Source: Mnemiopsis leidyi
Lineage: Eukaryota; Ctenophora; Tentaculata; Lobata; Bolinopsidae
Length of the DNA stretch: 48,007 nt
Direction of reading: 5' to 3'
Assembly (NCBI GenBank): GCA_000226015.1
Contig: JH152822.1
Span: forward strand, 519,797 to 567,803
The notes under the pieces were generated by a model. The model did no database searches, was not told where the DNA came from, and saw only the letters and a program-made list of their open reading frames with translations. Numbering within the stretch: position 1 is the stretch's first letter; each line of letters opens with the position of its first letter. Shown here in pieces: positions 33,212-45,696 of this stretch. Made by a program: the position numbers and the translations under genes.

Positions 33212-34475
33212 TAAAACATTAGTCAATAAATTGTAGGATATTAAAGATTAGCTGAGCAAGGCGCACGTGCTGCATTACGTTAAAAGTTTTTTCACCGATC
33301 AAAGTTTTATGAGTCGATATTGTAACTGTATGAAAGCACGTGGATCCCGAGATGCAATAAGGTACTCAATAAAGCCGGCATGTCTACTCAAAATGCAATG
33401 ATTGCTACTTGACCGTCATTATCTTAGATTTTGAACGATGTCAGAAGAATCGGCGAGAGACGTGGATTATGCGAAAGCAAAGTTTTTGGTTTAGGGTCCC
33501 TGATTGAACTTCTCTATAAACGGAGAAATAGAAAAGACAAGGAAAATAAATCGATTAATTAATTCAGGATTAGTCTCATATTTCCAGCATCGACAGCTTA
33601 GCTGACAATACCAATATAACAAATTATTGCTTAACAAAACGAAAAATAATTTTCGATTTTAATCAGTTTTACTGCTCAACAGTCTCTTGCTCCAGAAAAT
33701 TGCTAAAGCCCCTTCTTATTCTGACCCAGGAAAGTATTGAACACTATCACGAAGATTCAGGAGACAAATGCGTATTGTGACTTAATCTGAGATGAATTAA
33801 TGGAATGCTTAGCTAACATAAGTGCGAACTAAGTCCTGGATGTGTGGCGACAGAATCAAGATTTTGAACCGTTTAAAGCAGGAGCAGTTGCGTTTACAGG
33901 AAGGTTCCCTTCTGAAATAGAGCTGTTCGGAAATTAGGCCCTTTTTATAAGGCTCGGTTGTCGAGGCTCAGACACGGTTGGAAATAATTTGAGGGGCTTG
34001 CATTGAACCACCGTTCAATTACTGTCAAATTCGGCGACACGGGAGACGATGTTTGCCGTGCGGAAAACCAAGAGGGATAAATACTGGTCAAGAGGTGTTT
34101 TGGCATGCTTGCCTGCCAGAGTCTGCAGCGAGTTTGCTCCCAGCACCTCACTTACCTTCAACAGTACAGGGCGTTTATAGCCATCAATTACGGCTTGGCT
34201 TTTCGGATGACGTTCGGGGACAACTTTGTGGGAGTTTGACAGGAATTTAGTCCCAGTTTTCCGTTTAATTGGACAGAGAGCACCATGATCTCCATTTCAA
34301 ATGTTCTGCTTAGAGGGGGAATATTCTTGGTTTCCCGGGATGCGTTTAAGTAGGCAGAATTTAAAGGAATTTTCAGAGTCAACAGCTTCTTCATTTTGGA
34401 AGTTAATTCACATTTTTATGAGGTTATAGAATTAAATGTTGCCCCGTCAACAACTTTACTACCAATTGTGCTACC

Positions 34476-34560
34476 GGGCCAGTAGCTCAGTTGTTAGAGC
34501 ACTAATCTAAAAAATGCAAAGCTTGTCCAATCACAGGCGACTCGGCACGGTACCGGTCCA
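34476..34560 (+). repeat. tRNA-derived repeat head (SINE-like)
   Basis: GGGCCAGTAGCTCAGTTGTT resembles the 5' half of a tRNA, with an A-box (TAGCTCAGTTG) and D-arm. CCGGTCC at 34553-34559 pairs with the first seven bases at six positions. The T-arm and B-box are degenerate and the anticodon arm is not convincing, so it is not a functional tRNA but more likely a diverged SINE head. Confidence 0.5.
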
Positions 34561-34829
34561 TAAATTTCTCTGAATTGAATGTCAGTAAATAATCGTGTTC
34601 GTTCAAATATCTGCACACATCATGTAGCTTGGTTACGAATCATTTTACACCTCGGGGGTCGAGCTTGCTCAAAATGATGACCTGAAAAACGTCCCATCCC
34701 CACTTAAAACCACTCTACTACCATTATATTACTAATGAATGGATGAATTGATCGACTGACTGACTGTTTAAAACAACAAAATATCTCTCTGTTCATTCTC
34801 TACGACCATCAGAGTTCAGGCACACAAAC

Positions 34830-34860
34830 ATCAATCAATCTTTATTATCCCCCAAATTTC
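34830..34860 (-). repeat. possible 3' end of a minus-strand retroposon
   Basis: On the minus strand GGGGGATAATAAAGATTGAT is followed by TGATG. AATAAAG and a GATT-repeat tail are typical of SINE and LINE 3' ends. The body, if any, would lie at higher coordinates (34.86-35.05 kb) and has no frame. Confidence 0.3.
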
Positions 34861-35840
34861 TAAATCCTGATATTCCAATAATATCCAACTCTCCTTACGC
34901 TCAGGTTACAAATAACCCCCTCACAACAAGCAGAATGTGTACAGATCTACAGCAGACCAGGCTCATGTAAGTGGACAAATTCAGTACCTAATCTGCAGAT
35001 TGTAGGTAGGAGTGTATCCCCAATTTGTCAGATGGGAGAGAGTCCGGGCTAGGATATGGATGCCTGTTTAGGGCGAGCAACTTGTAATTTAAAGATATAT
35101 CAGGTATGGAAGTATAAAAGTAAAAAGAGATGCCCAACATGCTGCTCCTCGCGTGGGTGGGGCGTAATTTCGAGGATGGCGATAAATTTCAAATTTCGTA
35201 GTATATTTGTTTCTTGGTATAGGAGTGTCTGTGATTTTACGTGGATTTTACCCTGGTATGGAAAGTTTTATCAAGCAAGGTATTGAGATCTCCAAGAACA
35301 CAATATTTCTTGGCTTCCAGCAGACAAAAACGAACCTTTCCCTACGGTTTGACCCTGAAGCAAGGTCACGTGATAACCCCGAAAAGTTCGTTGTATCATT
35401 TGTCAAACCACTGACACATCGTCAACGTACGATAATTTCACCGTCAACCGATTATCTAGATCCCAACCAATCAGGTTGCAGCACGGCATGGACGACAACC
35501 AATAAAAACGAAGGGGTGGGAGGTCGCGTGCCAGGCCTGACAGGTTACAAGCAGCCGATCTTACCCCATCCCCCTCAGTGCTCTTCACACGGTTCCGTAT
35601 TTGTCATCGCCACCCGCCAGCCACATAAGTATGAGCTGGGTCAATACCACTTACAGGTTCCATAGTCATGGCTAATGAATTTAACGGGGCTTCTGGAATC
35701 CGAATAAAACCTCCATCGCTTGATGCTTGGAGCATTAAATTTGGGGGTTAATGGGGGTGATGTTGGGTCGCGACTTCCAACGTTTTAAATGCCGAGGCTC
35801 AAACTCTTCAAGCGTTTAATAATTCAATAAAGACCTGTCA

Positions 35841-35985
35841 CCATACCTTTGTTCATAAAGATTCTCTCTGATTTAAATTATATTAACAATACCTTTGTTC
35901 ATAAAGATTCTCTCTGATTTAAATTATATTAACCATACCTTTGTTCATAAAGATTCTCTCTGATTTAAATTATATTAACAATACC
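35841..35985. repeat. 46-bp tandem repeat, three units
   Basis: C(C/A)ATACCTTTGTTCATAAAG, then ATTCTCTCTGATTTAAATTA and TATTAA, repeats exactly at 35841, 35887 and 35933, with the start of a fourth at 35979. Units are nearly identical, so the array is recent. Confidence 0.9.
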
Positions 35986-36358
35986 GATTGGTTGTCAAAA
36001 TATGGGGGTAAAGTTTAACTACAGTCGCGAATGCAATTGTAATCATGCTTGGGATGATGGAAATATAACCCTTGACTTGTTGAACAGTGTTTAACGTAAA
36101 CACACTTCCTTAACATTCGACATCTGAACTGAGGTGGCGGTATCCGAGAGGGCAGATTTCACAATTTGTAACGGTGGGGTGAGGACAAAACCGCACATCC
36201 ACCTTTGTGGCCTGTTCGCGATAACAAATAACAATTACGGGATTCCCTATAATTACACTAATTACAACTAATTACCACAGGACACTGACCATCTGTCAGG
36301 CCGGACATCGCACCGCTTCCGGTAGAACGTATTACTTGGTTGTCAGGGGCTCATCAAT

Positions 36359-36490
36359 CTGATTGGCTGCTAGAAGCTATGGCGACTGTGGATTGGTTGT
36401 TTGCTGATCATGTGGGTCGGAGCGTGCGTTGCCAGTGGTTACGCGACGCACACGTGGTTAAGTCATTACAAGAGATAGAGGCTATATTTG
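36359..36490 (+). promoter_or_regulatory. candidate plus-strand promoter
   Basis: Inverted CCAAT boxes (GATTGGCTG at 36360, GGATTGGTTG at 36391), CACGTG at 36451 and TATA-like GCTATATTTG at 36480 lie in promoter order and spacing for a start near 36510. No convincing downstream exon was found. Confidence 0.3.
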
Positions 36491-36499
36491 GACGATAGT

Positions 36500-39400
36500 G
36501 TTGACAGATACGATGTGAGGGAAAGTTCCGTACATTTTCTAATGCTCCAGCTCGAGAACCCGGAATATTTTAACCTAAACTGGTAAATAAAATCTCTCGA
36601 TGATCCTCAGATGACCTATCTCAACATATTCGATAACTTCTACTCAGTGAAAATCTTTTCCACGTTTCAACATTTTTAGTACAGGTTTACTTTAAGACGG
36701 CATTTAAAGATAAAAGTTTTTTAGGCTTTACGTACACTCTCAACAAAAACTGGTGGTTTAGAATCTGCTTCAAGCTTAATAAATGGGAAAATGATTTGAT
36801 GCTTATATTGATTTTTGAGCATTAATTTTCGACAAATGATAACTTACAGTTTACATGTATTCTACGAAGCCAAAAAGAACTTGTTAGTTTACTGATTTAA
36901 ACGACTAAGATTGGTAGTCTGCAGAGCTTCCAAGAAAAATCAAAGGAGTAGTCCGTGCAATCTTGATAATATTCTCATTAGAATCTAAAATTTTGGAACT
37001 TAAAATAGTTTAATACTGTTCCCACAAGGTAATTGTAGACCTGGATAATAGGAGGTATTCTTTAGTCGTACGTTCGTTATTAACCTTAGACGGCAGCTAT
37101 CGAAGTCGTCGACTTCTAATAATAGAATGACGTCGCTTCGATGGGATGATATCAGACGAAAATCAAACTATCAAGCAACAAATTGATACAATCATATTGA
37201 CACATAATATTGATACAATTGCAAGGATTTAATGAAATCAGGGTTAAATTTCATTAAGGGCCAATGCTCTATGGTTGACTTAATTCTGAAGTGTTGTTGT
37301 TTGCTTGTTCAGCAACATTTGGAAATTAAATTTGACTAGCGGCTAACGGCTTGATTGCAACCAGATTAACAACTCGCAGCTAGAATTAATTCTCGAGACT
37401 TTGACCTTAACTATTACTCTACCAAACAAAACTAATTGAGAAGGACTTGGTATGCTCTATAGTGAGTGTGAGTATACAAGGAATCTGCGAAATTGGACAA
37501 CAATAATCATCACGATTTCTCCTCTACGCTGTTTGGGGAAACCCTAAAACTATTGTGTGGGAACACTGTCGAGGAATTTTAGGGAAAAATTACTGAGTCA
37601 ATTAATCGTTATCTTGCGCAACCTAGTGGAACAAGAACAACAAGAAGATGACAGAAAACTACCATATTCTATTAAAATTCAAATCATCGCAATGCCCATC
37701 CCCTCTGCTGTTGGAGAACAAATAATAATCAAATTAACTTGGTATCACCCAAAATGTCAGGCCAACTAAAGATTATTTACTAAAAAGGGGCGGACATAAA
37801 TATCATTAGCCGATCCCAGGGATGCAAGGGTAAAACTAAAAACGCCGATCTGGACACGTAATATACAGGAGGAGGCGGAGGATAGAGAGAGAAAGGACTT
37901 CCTGCTTATCTTCACCGAGGTGTAGGGAAGCTCGAGGGTCTAGACCTCCCAGTCACAGATCAGAGCGTCCCCCAAGTACTTGTCCTCTGTGAGACCTTAG
38001 CTCCAGACTCCCGCTCCCCTTTGTAATCGATACCTACTCCATACGGTCCTGCTTTGCACGTGCCATCCAGGCTTGCTTCTCATTGGTCGAGAGGACAAAC
38101 GCTGCGATTTGATTGGAGGTCACTTTGAGGGCTACCGGGAGCGAAGCCAAAAGATGAAGTAGACTCCCAAGTATGGATGATTGAATGGAATTGAATATAT
38201 CGATTTCACTTAGGAGAATGGAGCAATGATATTGCTACATGCGTCTCGGTTTGTTACATTGTATCGGGTCTGGCGGTCGGAGGCGGGATTCTTCACCGTT
38301 AAAACCGGTCAGAACTTTTACGTAAAGTCGAAATCGGGAACCGCTCTCGGCAGACGCTTCAGTAGATCAAGTACTTGACACTTGTTGAGAAGAACTAATG
38401 GGGCAAAGTGTATTCCGTAAGTAACCGTTCTCTCGGGTTTTCCTTAGTACTTCCATAACTTTTTAGAGTAGCAAATTATCTTGGTTCTTTAGCCGCCTCC
38501 CAGCGGCAAGTTTAGTGTGCAGTACTATATTTATTAACTGCTTACTGAACGTTAAGTATTTAATACCTGTATTACTTATTTTTGTACACAGTGATAGACG
38601 TACCGGCAAACAAGGTGTTTATTTGCATCCATTTCTTTGGCTAGCATAATATTAGAAGCAACCCCTAAAGTAACCGTTTATTTTGAAAATTTTCGGTGTC
38701 CTAAATAGCCCTATATGGGTATATTGTTACTTCTTCGCAAACGGACATGATTGCCGGAAAAGATCACTTGAAAACTGGGGGACCCCAAATTTTAGTCATC
38801 TTATAATTTCTGCAAGGTGCATAAAGGGCGTTTTTTATTTTATTTTCAAAACTGAAGGCCAGATAAAAGATAGGGCAAAGAGGGCTGTCCTGCATCCGAT
38901 GTCTAAGTCGCGCCAACTGACAAATTGACATTGAGGTGCCTGTGGTAGGCTCGCCGCCACCATCGCCGCCACCATCGCGAAATCTTGAGAGATAACCTTT
39001 AAATCTGGTGTGAATTAACTTTTTAAGGGCTTAAGGCCAATACTTATAACTCATAAGTTAACGTGTTGTATAACAGCGTTTTCTTGGGATAAAATTCAAA
39101 AAGTTCAAATACCCAAGAATTGCTCTCTGGCTATCGTGTTAATGATATATTATTATATTCTGCATCATCTGTTGGACTATGCGATAAAATGACGTATTGT
39201 CTAATAGTATATAGATTGTGACGCCGATAAATAAATAATGGCACTCTAGACCGAGATTTAAGAACTATTTAATGGCTGCCAGGCTAAAGCTAGACTTACC
39301 ACGTAAACGCCAAGTTTAAGTTCGATATTGTCAGAGTTTCGACGGGCAGTAGAATTTAATTCTACTCTTATAATTACACCCTTCATCTCTCAACGGAAAG

Positions 39401-40200
39401 TTGCTAGACACCCGGCAGTTTGATTTATAAACTGTATTTTATTTATTGCTCCAACTTCAACTTTACTAATTGTAGTTAAGATCTGGCTGAACAAAAATTG
39501 AAGGTTTCCTATCTTCTCCAAGATAATGGAGTATCTTCATGAAACAAATTATATGCTCAAAACTTGACTTTCACAGAGAATTCAGACGAAATTTTTGTTA
39601 TTCATGAAAAAGCTTGGCGGACAACGGACAGCCGCTTTTACTATCACTGTCATAAAAATATGGAATATATCTGCGTCAATCGGGCTCTTGATCGCCATTT
39701 AAAGTGCCATTTGCGAGACTTGATATGGGCATCAATCGTACTTCGGCCCTCATACGGATTAAGGTCTGCATCTTAATATGTCATGTTATCAAAGCGTCCG
39801 ATGAATTCTATTTCCTTCAACTGTCGTTCAAGTACCAATGTTGAGTCAAATGATTTCTAGTTCCAGCGGTGAAGTTCATATCAAAGTCGAGACACGTGTG
39901 GTAGCATAGATCACCCACGTTAGCGAGAGAATAGATCTTTAGATTTAGTAGTTTCTTAATTCAAAATTACCAAGGAAGTCACTCCTTAAAAAGTCGTTTA
40001 AATAAAAGAGCGGTAGAAAGAGCACTTGGTGTTAAGACTGCAAATAGCGCAACGTTTGGGAATACGATTCTGATTGGTAGGTAAAATGACTTAAAGATAG
40101 GAGATAGCGTGTATTATTGGTACCCCTTCGGACAACTGATACTGGTAGGAAATTTAAAAAATCTAGCAGGACTTTTTAGCGATAAATACTTAACTTCTAC
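36500..40200. other. non-coding stretch
   Basis: No supported gene. A CCAAT/E-box group lies at 38057-38110 (CACGTG at 38057, ATTGG at 38083 and 38109). CGCCGCCACCAT is duplicated at 38951-38976. Confidence 0.45.
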
Positions 40201-40223
40201 CTTGAATAATTTATAAGTGAATT

Positions 40224-40286
40224 TAACGAGACTATATCCGACTACCGTTCCAACTGAAGGCTGTGAGAGTCGGGTATCACCGCGAC
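40224..40286 (-). repeat. isolated copy of the A+B module pair
   Basis: AACGAGACTATATCCGACTA (module B variant) followed by GAGTCGGGTATCACCGCGAC (module A) on the plus strand, the same order and spacing as in the 5.8-7.5 kb mosaic. It shows that the A+B pair is a mobile or dispersed unit about 63 bp long at least. Confidence 0.75.
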
Positions 40287-42352
40287 ATAAGTGACTAGAA
40301 TGGTAAAACAATTTCTATTATTTTTAAGCTTTACAAATGTAATCTAAAATAGCTTTAACTAGGATTCCTATTCCTCAAATAAACGTTTTGAGACTAAGTT
40401 AGCATAGTTCGGGCCTCGGATAAGATAGCTTAGTCAATATTAATGATCGTGAAATTATTGCTTAATTGATCAATCGTGTAAGTAACGCATGCGACGTGAC
40501 GCGCATTTGCGCGCACTTAATGCGCGGCAAATTTCATAGACGACGCCACGTTTTTGCCACAATGACAATATTGCGTCTTCCATTTATAAACCTTGGCGAC
40601 CATCCGTTTTACGCTCGTCTATTCTATTCTTAATTCTAATTCTCAGTAAACTATAGGTAATTATATAATATTAAGTATTAAAGTATAGGCAAAATTCAAC
40701 TAATCTTAGTAACCAATGTAGAAGAAGAAGGAAATGTATAGTCAGTCAGTCGGGAAAGAATGTCAGTTAAACTACAAGCAGTGATAACTGTCCAGTTCTT
40801 CTTGTTGTTGAACTTAAACTAATTTAAGTGATCTTACATATTTAAGGAATCTTGCCCCCAAAGTTTTTTTGTTTAGACCTTTCGTTTGTTTATTTTATTT
40901 TCATCTGGCTGCCACGAAATGAGGCCAAACGTATATTGTAAGACCCAATCCTGATTCCTGCCCAGCATTTCCAGTAAGTTCAGACATAATAAGGCACTTT
41001 TTAAAAATTCTCTGAATTGTAGAAAACTTTCATCTACTTAAATTAGATCGGGTCACGGTGGTCTGAATTCTGATGAAGAAAAATTGCTATCAAATGAGAA
41101 GAATTCCATTTGTACCTAAAACGTTTGCGGTTTGCAGCTTAAGCTGTAAAGTTAGAAAATTGTGCTGTTATTTTCAACTTTATTAGAGTAAAGTATTAAA
41201 CTCAACGTTTTTAATCTACCACAGACATGCAATAGGGCCTGACGTCATGAAGGGTAGAAGGTATGCTCGCGTTATTTAATAGAATTGAAGATTTCACGAA
41301 TTAACGCTAAAAGGCTCATAGATAAAATTCAAGCAAGTCATAGAAATTAACCTTTGATGTTTTTGATTTTTGTGTATCTTATTAATTTCGACGATGATCA
41401 ATAGTGAAGTGGAAGTTACAGTTATATTCTGTAAGTCGTGTTAATGAAGAGGGCATCCTGGATGCACACCAAATTTGGATGCTTTGATTTAGAGTTTTTA
41501 ATACTTGATCACGTTTAAGCTTTGTTGGGAGCTGCAATAGAGTAAAGCAGAAGTGTTCTCAAAGTCCTAAACAGACGCCCCATTAGCAAACGGCTTCACA
41601 CAATAATTACCTTCAAACATTGCATTATTTTTTAAAAACAGAAACCTAAACAGATGATACACTCATTCGAAGTTTCATGAGGTTCTCAAGAAATGAGAAA
41701 AATTAAAGATTTAACATGTAGAAATATTCGATTAGAAACCATCGAGAGAATATGTCTAATCTGAGGAGTTATTCCCGTTTTCAAAAGATCTCGCAGCACG
41801 TTTAAGGGAGGAGGATTACACAATGTCAATATATAACGGATTGTGAACGGATTATGACATATCAGTGGGAAATGTTATTTGTCAAGTTACAACACAGCGA
41901 TATTGATTTACTGAAGGTTAACACATAATACTATAGTCTGGAATTTATATGGCACATGCCACATAAACTACTAACAATTCGATTGTATTGGGTGAATGAA
42001 ATGAATTGTTCTACGAGATTCCCGCTTTTCGTCGCAATCATTTATAAATATATAGGTTTTTATCTGAAGTATGTAATAACAATCAATGTATTAAAGCGTA
42101 AGTGTAAAGTTCAACAAATAAAGCCTGCTAGATATTTTAGTATTTTGTCGTGGGCGTAACATCTCAATTTGAGACATACAAAAATCGAGTTATTAACTTA
42201 CTTGGATACTGATGGTGAGGACTGAGGTTAAAAGAGAAGAGAGAGAGTCATCAAACCTATAGAATAGTGTAAGGTTAGTTCCTTGTCAATCAACTCAGGG
42301 TCAAATACAGTTGTTGCAATCTTAAAACTTTTCACTACACTACATCATACTA

Positions 42353-42412
42353 CATTATACTATACACTACATTATACTATACACTACATTATACTATACA
42401 TTATACTATGAA
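42353..42412. repeat. 17-bp tandem repeat
   Basis: CATTATACTATACACTA repeats at 42353, 42370 and 42387, the last unit altered and followed by another TTATACTAT. Confidence 0.85.
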
Positions 42413-43877
42413 GTACATCATGTACTACACAATCATTATTCGTAATCATTGTACAGTGAACAGTTGAAAATACAATGATGATGAACATTGTCATATAGTT
42501 ATAAGCTTATACTATTAAGGCAGGGGTTACTATCTGCTTCAAGTAATCGAGCTGAAATATCTCACTCTATCTCCCGCGAGTAAAAAGTTCTCCAATTTTA
42601 CCGTCTCAAGTCGTAACGACCACAACTACTGTGTATAAGCCTTATTCAGAAAACACGATTAATTCGCGGAGTTTTAAAACCGTAAACGGAGTTTTAAAAC
42701 GAAAATGGAGGAAATAAAGGACAGTATTGACAGTGTGAGTGCACGCACTTAGCACTGATCAGTACGATCCTAACCGTGCCTCAATGCACGTGTGTCGAGT
42801 CCAACAAGGAGGGAAGGTAGAACGAACACCGTGCTAATATCTGAAGTAACCCGGCACACGGTTGATCCGAGATAATCTCTTAGCGATACCGTGCTAACGT
42901 CTTAATGGCTCGACTGTAGTAGCGACCTCATCGCGTCAAACCGCATGACAAGTCGCACACTCGGTTGGAATCTAATGTGGCATCACAGCACAGAGCTATC
43001 CAGGGTTTGTTCTGACATTGTTCACACGGAGAGTCAAGTATCAGTGATATCAGGTTATTCGTTGTTCAATTTGTCAAATTGTTTACGGCGATATAAAAAT
43101 TGTGCTTTTTGGAGAAATATATTATTATTCTAAATAAAGATCAGGGTGAAGGTGGCACGTGCCGACACAAGATTACTCGAAATAACCTCAGTGAGTTAGA
43201 ATATTGGTTTCTACCAAGACGATTTAACTTCACCCCAAGATCCCAATTAAGCATAATTTGCTTGTATCATAACCAGGAAGATATGGCATCACGGCAATAA
43301 AAAAACAGAAATATCGGTGACCAAAGCACAATTACGACTGACATCCCATAGACCGATAAATCAGTACGAGAAAAGGAAGTGCCCGCAAAAACCCAACGCA
43401 ACAGAAGAATTTATAACGACAGTAGCTCTATAACGGCAAAAGAGGGGGGATATAGACCGGTGGAAATACGCGGACAGCGTACACGATAAAAGTTTTAAAA
43501 AACGGACCGACGGGACCGGTCCTTCCTATCGTTAGCTTATAGGATCACACACGGGACAAGTTGATAGCTTCAACTCTCCGCATTGTGGTGGAAGTGCGGG
43601 GCTGACCGTCCAGCTAACTAACTAAAGCAGGACAAGAAACTGGAATAAAGGTCTTTGTGCAGGGGAAATTGTAGGAGGATTCTAATGGATCTGATATTTT
43701 AATGTTTCCAAATTACAATAACGGAAGATAATGAATAGATAGGGAGAGGGAATAGACTTAAATTTGTCCCCACCACGCCTTATATCATTAGAATAAGAAA
43801 CAATGGGTTAGCAGAAGGATCACCATTACAGTTATCCAAAATAACCAGACGCACGTTTTTTACCGTTCCCCCGAGCC

Positions 43878-44001
43878 CACGTGCAGGAGCTCGTCTGCGT
43901 TGATTGGTTGGCCGGGTGACCACGTGACACGTAAGTCCACGTGACATGCATCGCGTGATCGCTCTTTCCACGTGGAACAACACGGTCGAAAAACCCTGCC
44001 A
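43878..44001. promoter_or_regulatory. dense E-box cluster with CCAAT boxes
   Basis: Four CACGTG sites in 97 bp (43878, 43921, 43938, 43969), with TGATTGG at 43900 and CCAAT at 43999. A TATA-like TGATATAAGG on the minus strand at 43790-43781 would fit a minus-strand start near 43750. No exon could be attached. Confidence 0.4.
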
Positions 44002-44746
44002 ATGGCGCGTGTGTCTGGGAGCTGTATCGTCGACTGTTTCCCAATGTCTAGATAGAAGTCGACTGTCGACGAACGGAAAAGTAAATCCAGGATTAAAATA
44101 TTTAGACGGTCTCCGGGACATTAAATGATATGGCTCATTCTGGGACAGCATCAGCTCTGTTTAACTAACCTGCAGTTCTTAATTTCGTGATGAATAGGAT
44201 GGAATTACAAGGACGTGGTGGTGGAGAGATTTGGCTGGCAACGAAAAAAGAGAAAGTTATCAGATTGAAAATTTAAAAGTTGTACAAAAACGTTAATAAT
44301 CACGAGTACAATATCCAACTCAAAAGTTTACCAAGATAAGTCAAAGAGTGCACAAAATTATGGATTGATCTTTCGTGTGTTAATTAATTTTAGCCTTGAG
44401 CAAAAAAACTTGTGCGGCGGACCGATCTAAGTAAACATGAACGCCGTGTTATTAAATCATTAAACTCTAACAGCACTGTTTACCGAAAGCATCAACCTAA
44501 CAATAATTTCCCTCATGGCAGAGCTATTCAGCGATCCTTCAGCCACGCCGCAGCGAGGTCAGTCTTTTAGCTTATTTGACAGTCGGTCCAAACTGTCACT
44601 ACTTGTACTTTTGTTAATGATATCAGCAATTAAAATAAAGTAGGATGCGGTAAGCTCAGCATATAATTTCAACAACATGAAAGTAAAACTCGGTTAAATT
44701 TAAGTGTCGAAAACAGAACGAATAAGAGGACGAATAAGAGCAAGGT

Positions 44747-44766
44747 CACGTGAGGGGTATCACGTG
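44747..44766. promoter_or_regulatory. two TCACGTGA sites 14 bp apart
   Basis: TCACGTGA begins at 44746 and again at 44760, separated by GGGGTA. Such close pairs suit cooperative binding of bHLH-zip dimers. Nearby context is otherwise plain. Confidence 0.4.
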
Positions 44767-45583
44767 AGGTAAACTCTTCACGCTTTGAAGGTTTGTATCA
44801 GAGCGCCAGCTAACGCTTGTGGTTTGCTGAACCAGACGAGGTTTTTAGTGGCGCTTACCTGACTCAGTGACGCAGTTTCGAGTCTAGACTACCGAACTTC
44901 CCATAAATAGGCTAACTTTCGAGCTCTGTTATAGCTCCAAGAAATTAAACCACTCCTCCCGAATCAGTCTCAACAGTTTAGTAGCGATTGATAAATGTGA
45001 CAAATTTTGTTGGAATGAACTTTTGTTGGACAGTACTCAAGCCAGAATCACTGCATTCCTAAAGAGTAAAGAAGAGTAAAGGCATAGTTTCACGGTGCAT
45101 GTGATATGGGAACGAAATAGGGGAACAAATCGTTATTTTATGCGTGAAGGCGCAAATAACCTAATTTGGCTATTCTTTTCTTGCTCATATACTGCACATA
45201 GCATTCATGAAAATTAAATGTCAGAAATTGAAATGTTTAAGCGCAGTTGAGCGGGCCATGTTCATTGAATAGATAAGTAATGCCATGTTATTGGGAAACA
45301 GAAAAAACTAGACCCCATGCATAAAAGTGGAACAGTAACTCTTTTACAGGCTAATGTCCAAATTTCTGATCCTTTCTGATTAGACTTGCGAGGACAAATG
45401 AAACAGTTATCGCGAGTCTAATCAGGAATAATTGAAGAAATTTGTACATAAAGATGTTATTACTTACAAGGAGACTCAACAACACCTGACGGCTAAATAA
45501 GGCTAAATATATTGTTTTTTAAATATAAAACGAAATGTTTTAACTAAATGATCGGATAATTGTTTATAAGCCGTATCAGAAGC

Positions 45584-45696
45584 TAAGTTCAACAGTGCTT
45601 TCTGTTTTTCTCTTCCTGACTCGAGTGAAAGACATAGGATTTAATGCAAATTAAATCCTATGTCTTTCACTCGAGTCGAAATCACTGTTGAACTTA
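45584..45696. repeat. 113-bp inverted repeat with a perfect 28-bp core
   Basis: 45618-45645 and 45650-45677 are exact reverse complements around the loop GCAA. The arm starts GACTCGAGTGAAAGACATAG. A second complementary pair, TAAGTTCAACAGTG (45584-45597) and CACTGTTGAACTTA (45683-45696), flanks it; the left spacer is 15 nt longer than the right. Transcribed, it would form one long hairpin. Confidence 0.9.

Noticed and set aside
34157-34310. open segment ending at a perfect GTAAGT donor on the minus strand (...GYKRPVLLK)
   Set aside because: No acceptor or start codon fits the open frame; the only good acceptor leads into a stop in that frame.
35207-35665. 152-codon plus-strand frame
   Set aside because: It begins at TTG, has no splice support, and contains E-box and CCAAT sites. 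A few frames of this length are expected by chance in 48 kb.
43780-44151. 123-codon minus-strand frame over the E-box cluster
   Set aside because: It is open because of local GC content; the antisense frames are also open and no family is recognised.
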